Origin: Climacium dendroides
Taxonomy: Eukaryota > Streptophyta > Bryopsida > Hypnales > Climaciaceae
Direction: 5' to 3'
Length of the DNA stretch: 64,000 bases
Assembly (NCBI GenBank): GCA_950106755.1
Contig: OX467083.1
Span: 14,627,029-14,691,028, forward strand
Under the pieces are notes generated by a model. It saw nothing but the letters and a program-made list of their open reading frames with translations, was not told where the DNA came from and did no database searches. Positions 62,524-64,000 of this stretch are shown piece by piece. The position numbers were made by a program, and so were the translations under genes. The stretch's first letter is position 1, and each line of letters opens with the position of its first letter.

Positions 62524-63884
62524 GCTCCTCCAAGCACACAGAGACGCAGGGAAGGGACAGATCACACGGAAACGAAGAGAACAGCACAGGGGCTTTACTT
62601 TACTTAGTAGGACTTACTAATTTCGAAACTTCATCCATCGGCTGGTGATTCTTCATCGGGTTTCTGTTCATCCGGTTCTTCTGTTCGTCGGATTGTGGTT
62701 TGTCTTTTCCGGGACTCCTGCATTGTCCACATGACCACATTTTGGGAAGAATTTGTGTGAGCAGTGTTTGGGATTCCGGGAGGGATCCCTTCTTCTACGT
62801 CTCTGAGTACGGTTCCTATTGTTAAATTTTTTTACTTTTACATTGTTACATTGTGTCTTTGTGTCAATTGGAAAAAAAAATTGAGGTTCCAAAAGCATGT
62901 TTGTTTTGTAACCAAAGTGAATAGTTTAAAATTGTATGAGTTTCTCATTATTGGGGAACTTGAGACAAGTCATTCATCACAACTTTGGAAGCATAGTAAC
63001 CTCCGAGTCCAACTTCTCTATGAGTTCAAACTCCAACAACATGTGCACTTTGGCTGACTCACATAAGTCAAGGTGGCAACAAGCACAACCAAGAGCCATA
63101 ACAAGATTAAATCACTAACTTTGAAGATGGTTTTGTACACATCGACTTGACAACCCAAATCCACACATTCAGCCAACATCGGATGAAACCGAATCACAAC
63201 AACTTGTACACAACTTTAAAAAAAACTTATAAATCTTATGTAACTCACATCTAGGATTGCCACTCGTACCAAAACACTACCAAAGATTCATCTACGGAAA
63301 CAAATCCCAAATAAGTAGTTCGCCCCACATGGAAAAAGCACAAACAAATGTCTTGAATAAGTTTTCCTTTCCCTTTTCTCTTTTTCCACAACTCTTGCCC
63401 TTTTAGCCAATTCCTTCCATGCGAAGCGACCACACACAAACCATTGACATCCATGGGGCCCCCGCCTCTTCCAATCTTTTTTACCATGTGTCGTTCGTTC
63501 ATTCTTTCCCCGTCCATTTGTTTCACGTGTAAAAATCCCAAATGACAGAAAGTCCTTTGTAGTAAGTTACTACTTATTACTATACTAGCTGTCTGTCTGT
63601 CTGCAGTAGGTGGTCTTTGAGTTTCCTGGGCATGGGTCCGTCCGTCCGTCGGGTGGTTGCTACATCTGTTCGGTATACAGACCGACGGAAGTTAGTGGAG
63701 CCCTGGCTCGTCCGTTGAAGCCGACCCAATTGGAGTGGGTACAGTAATTTAGTGTGACGGTACTGTACGTGATGATTGGAGGCGAGCTAGTGTAAGCAGC
63801 AAGCTTGTTCAGAATGATGAATGACTACTGAGAATCAGACAATGGCCGGGCTCATGATTTGAGGGAGTGAACCCTTTTCTTTTT

Positions 63885-64000
63885 TTTCCATTTTTTTATG
63901 AAGTGCCAAAGTGGCGATATTAAATGGTATAGTGGCACTCCAAATTTCATCCAATTTTCATCCAATTTTCATCCAGTTTTAGCATTCATCAAAATGTTGG
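63885..64000 (-). repeat. Terminal-repeat fragment, inverted copy, continuing past the window
   Basis: Contains ATGAAGTGCCAAAGTGGCGA followed by TATTAAATGG, the close complement of 9440-9485, then AGTGGCACTCCAAATTTCA and three tandem TCCAATTTTCA words. The homologous right arm at 18095-18260 continues with CATCCAC motifs, so this copy probably extends beyond base 64000. Confidence 0.65.

Larger units (their letters stand above)
60508..63884. other. Upstream region of the RING gene and terminal intergenic DNA
   Basis: Should contain the missing first exon(s), 5' UTR introns and promoter of the RING gene. Minus-strand signals include a donor CAG|GTCAGT near 60969 and CAG|GTACAT near 61288. From about 62.6 kb onward I see only AT-rich intergenic DNA with short microsatellites (CTGT repeats near 63590). 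Confidence 0.4.

Noticed and set aside
62267..62648. Overlapping Ala/Ser/Arg-rich frames on both strands
   Set aside because: Generated by the AGCG tetranucleotide repeat.

Overview
The window looks like nuclear DNA of a land plant. Evidence: plant-type spliced genes (an F-box/kelch protein, an RCC1-repeat protein, a CDPK-clade kinase domain, a BolA protein with a leader, and a plant RING-H2 family carrying the CCVAAR block), GT-AG introns of roughly 80-740 bp, plant telomere-type TTTAGGG motifs, and many small terminal-inverted-repeat elements. GC-rich exons sit in a very AT-rich background. I cannot name the species. A secreted endonuclease I gene and the compact genes would suit a bryophyte or other early-diverging land plant, but that is inference.

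Layout. (1) 1-9.4 kb is a gene pair: an F-box/kelch gene on + (coding 923-2407, possibly with a first exon at 255-342) and a convergent six-exon RCC1-repeat gene on - (8307 to 4734), which appears to contain a U12-type intron. (2) 9.4-46.9 kb is an AT-rich island of nested, mostly non-autonomous DNA elements. I see four recurrent kinds: elements beginning TAAGGTA(G/A) with highly diverse interiors; elements bounded by TTAA-CCCC...GGGG-TTAA, which resembles piggyBac ends; an ACTAG-ended family; and long foldbacks. There is also a 1.4 kb direct repeat in two copies and a 3 kb element with long diverged inverted ends. The only convincing protein gene in the island is an intact intronless kinase domain (36609-37433), immediately next to one copy of the 1.4 kb repeat. 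(3) 46.9-51 kb is intergenic with short tandem duplications. (4) 51-63 kb is genic again: a seven-exon endonuclease I-family nuclease on -, divergent from a BolA gene on +, which is convergent with a RING-H2 gene on - whose first coding exon I could not place. The window ends in an inverted copy of a repeat end also seen at 9.43 kb.

The genes do not form an evident pathway; this is ordinary plant gene order around a transposon island. Exon structures were built by hand from splice signals, reading phase and family motifs, so they are models. Repeat boundaries are read by eye and may be off by several bases where termini are diverged.
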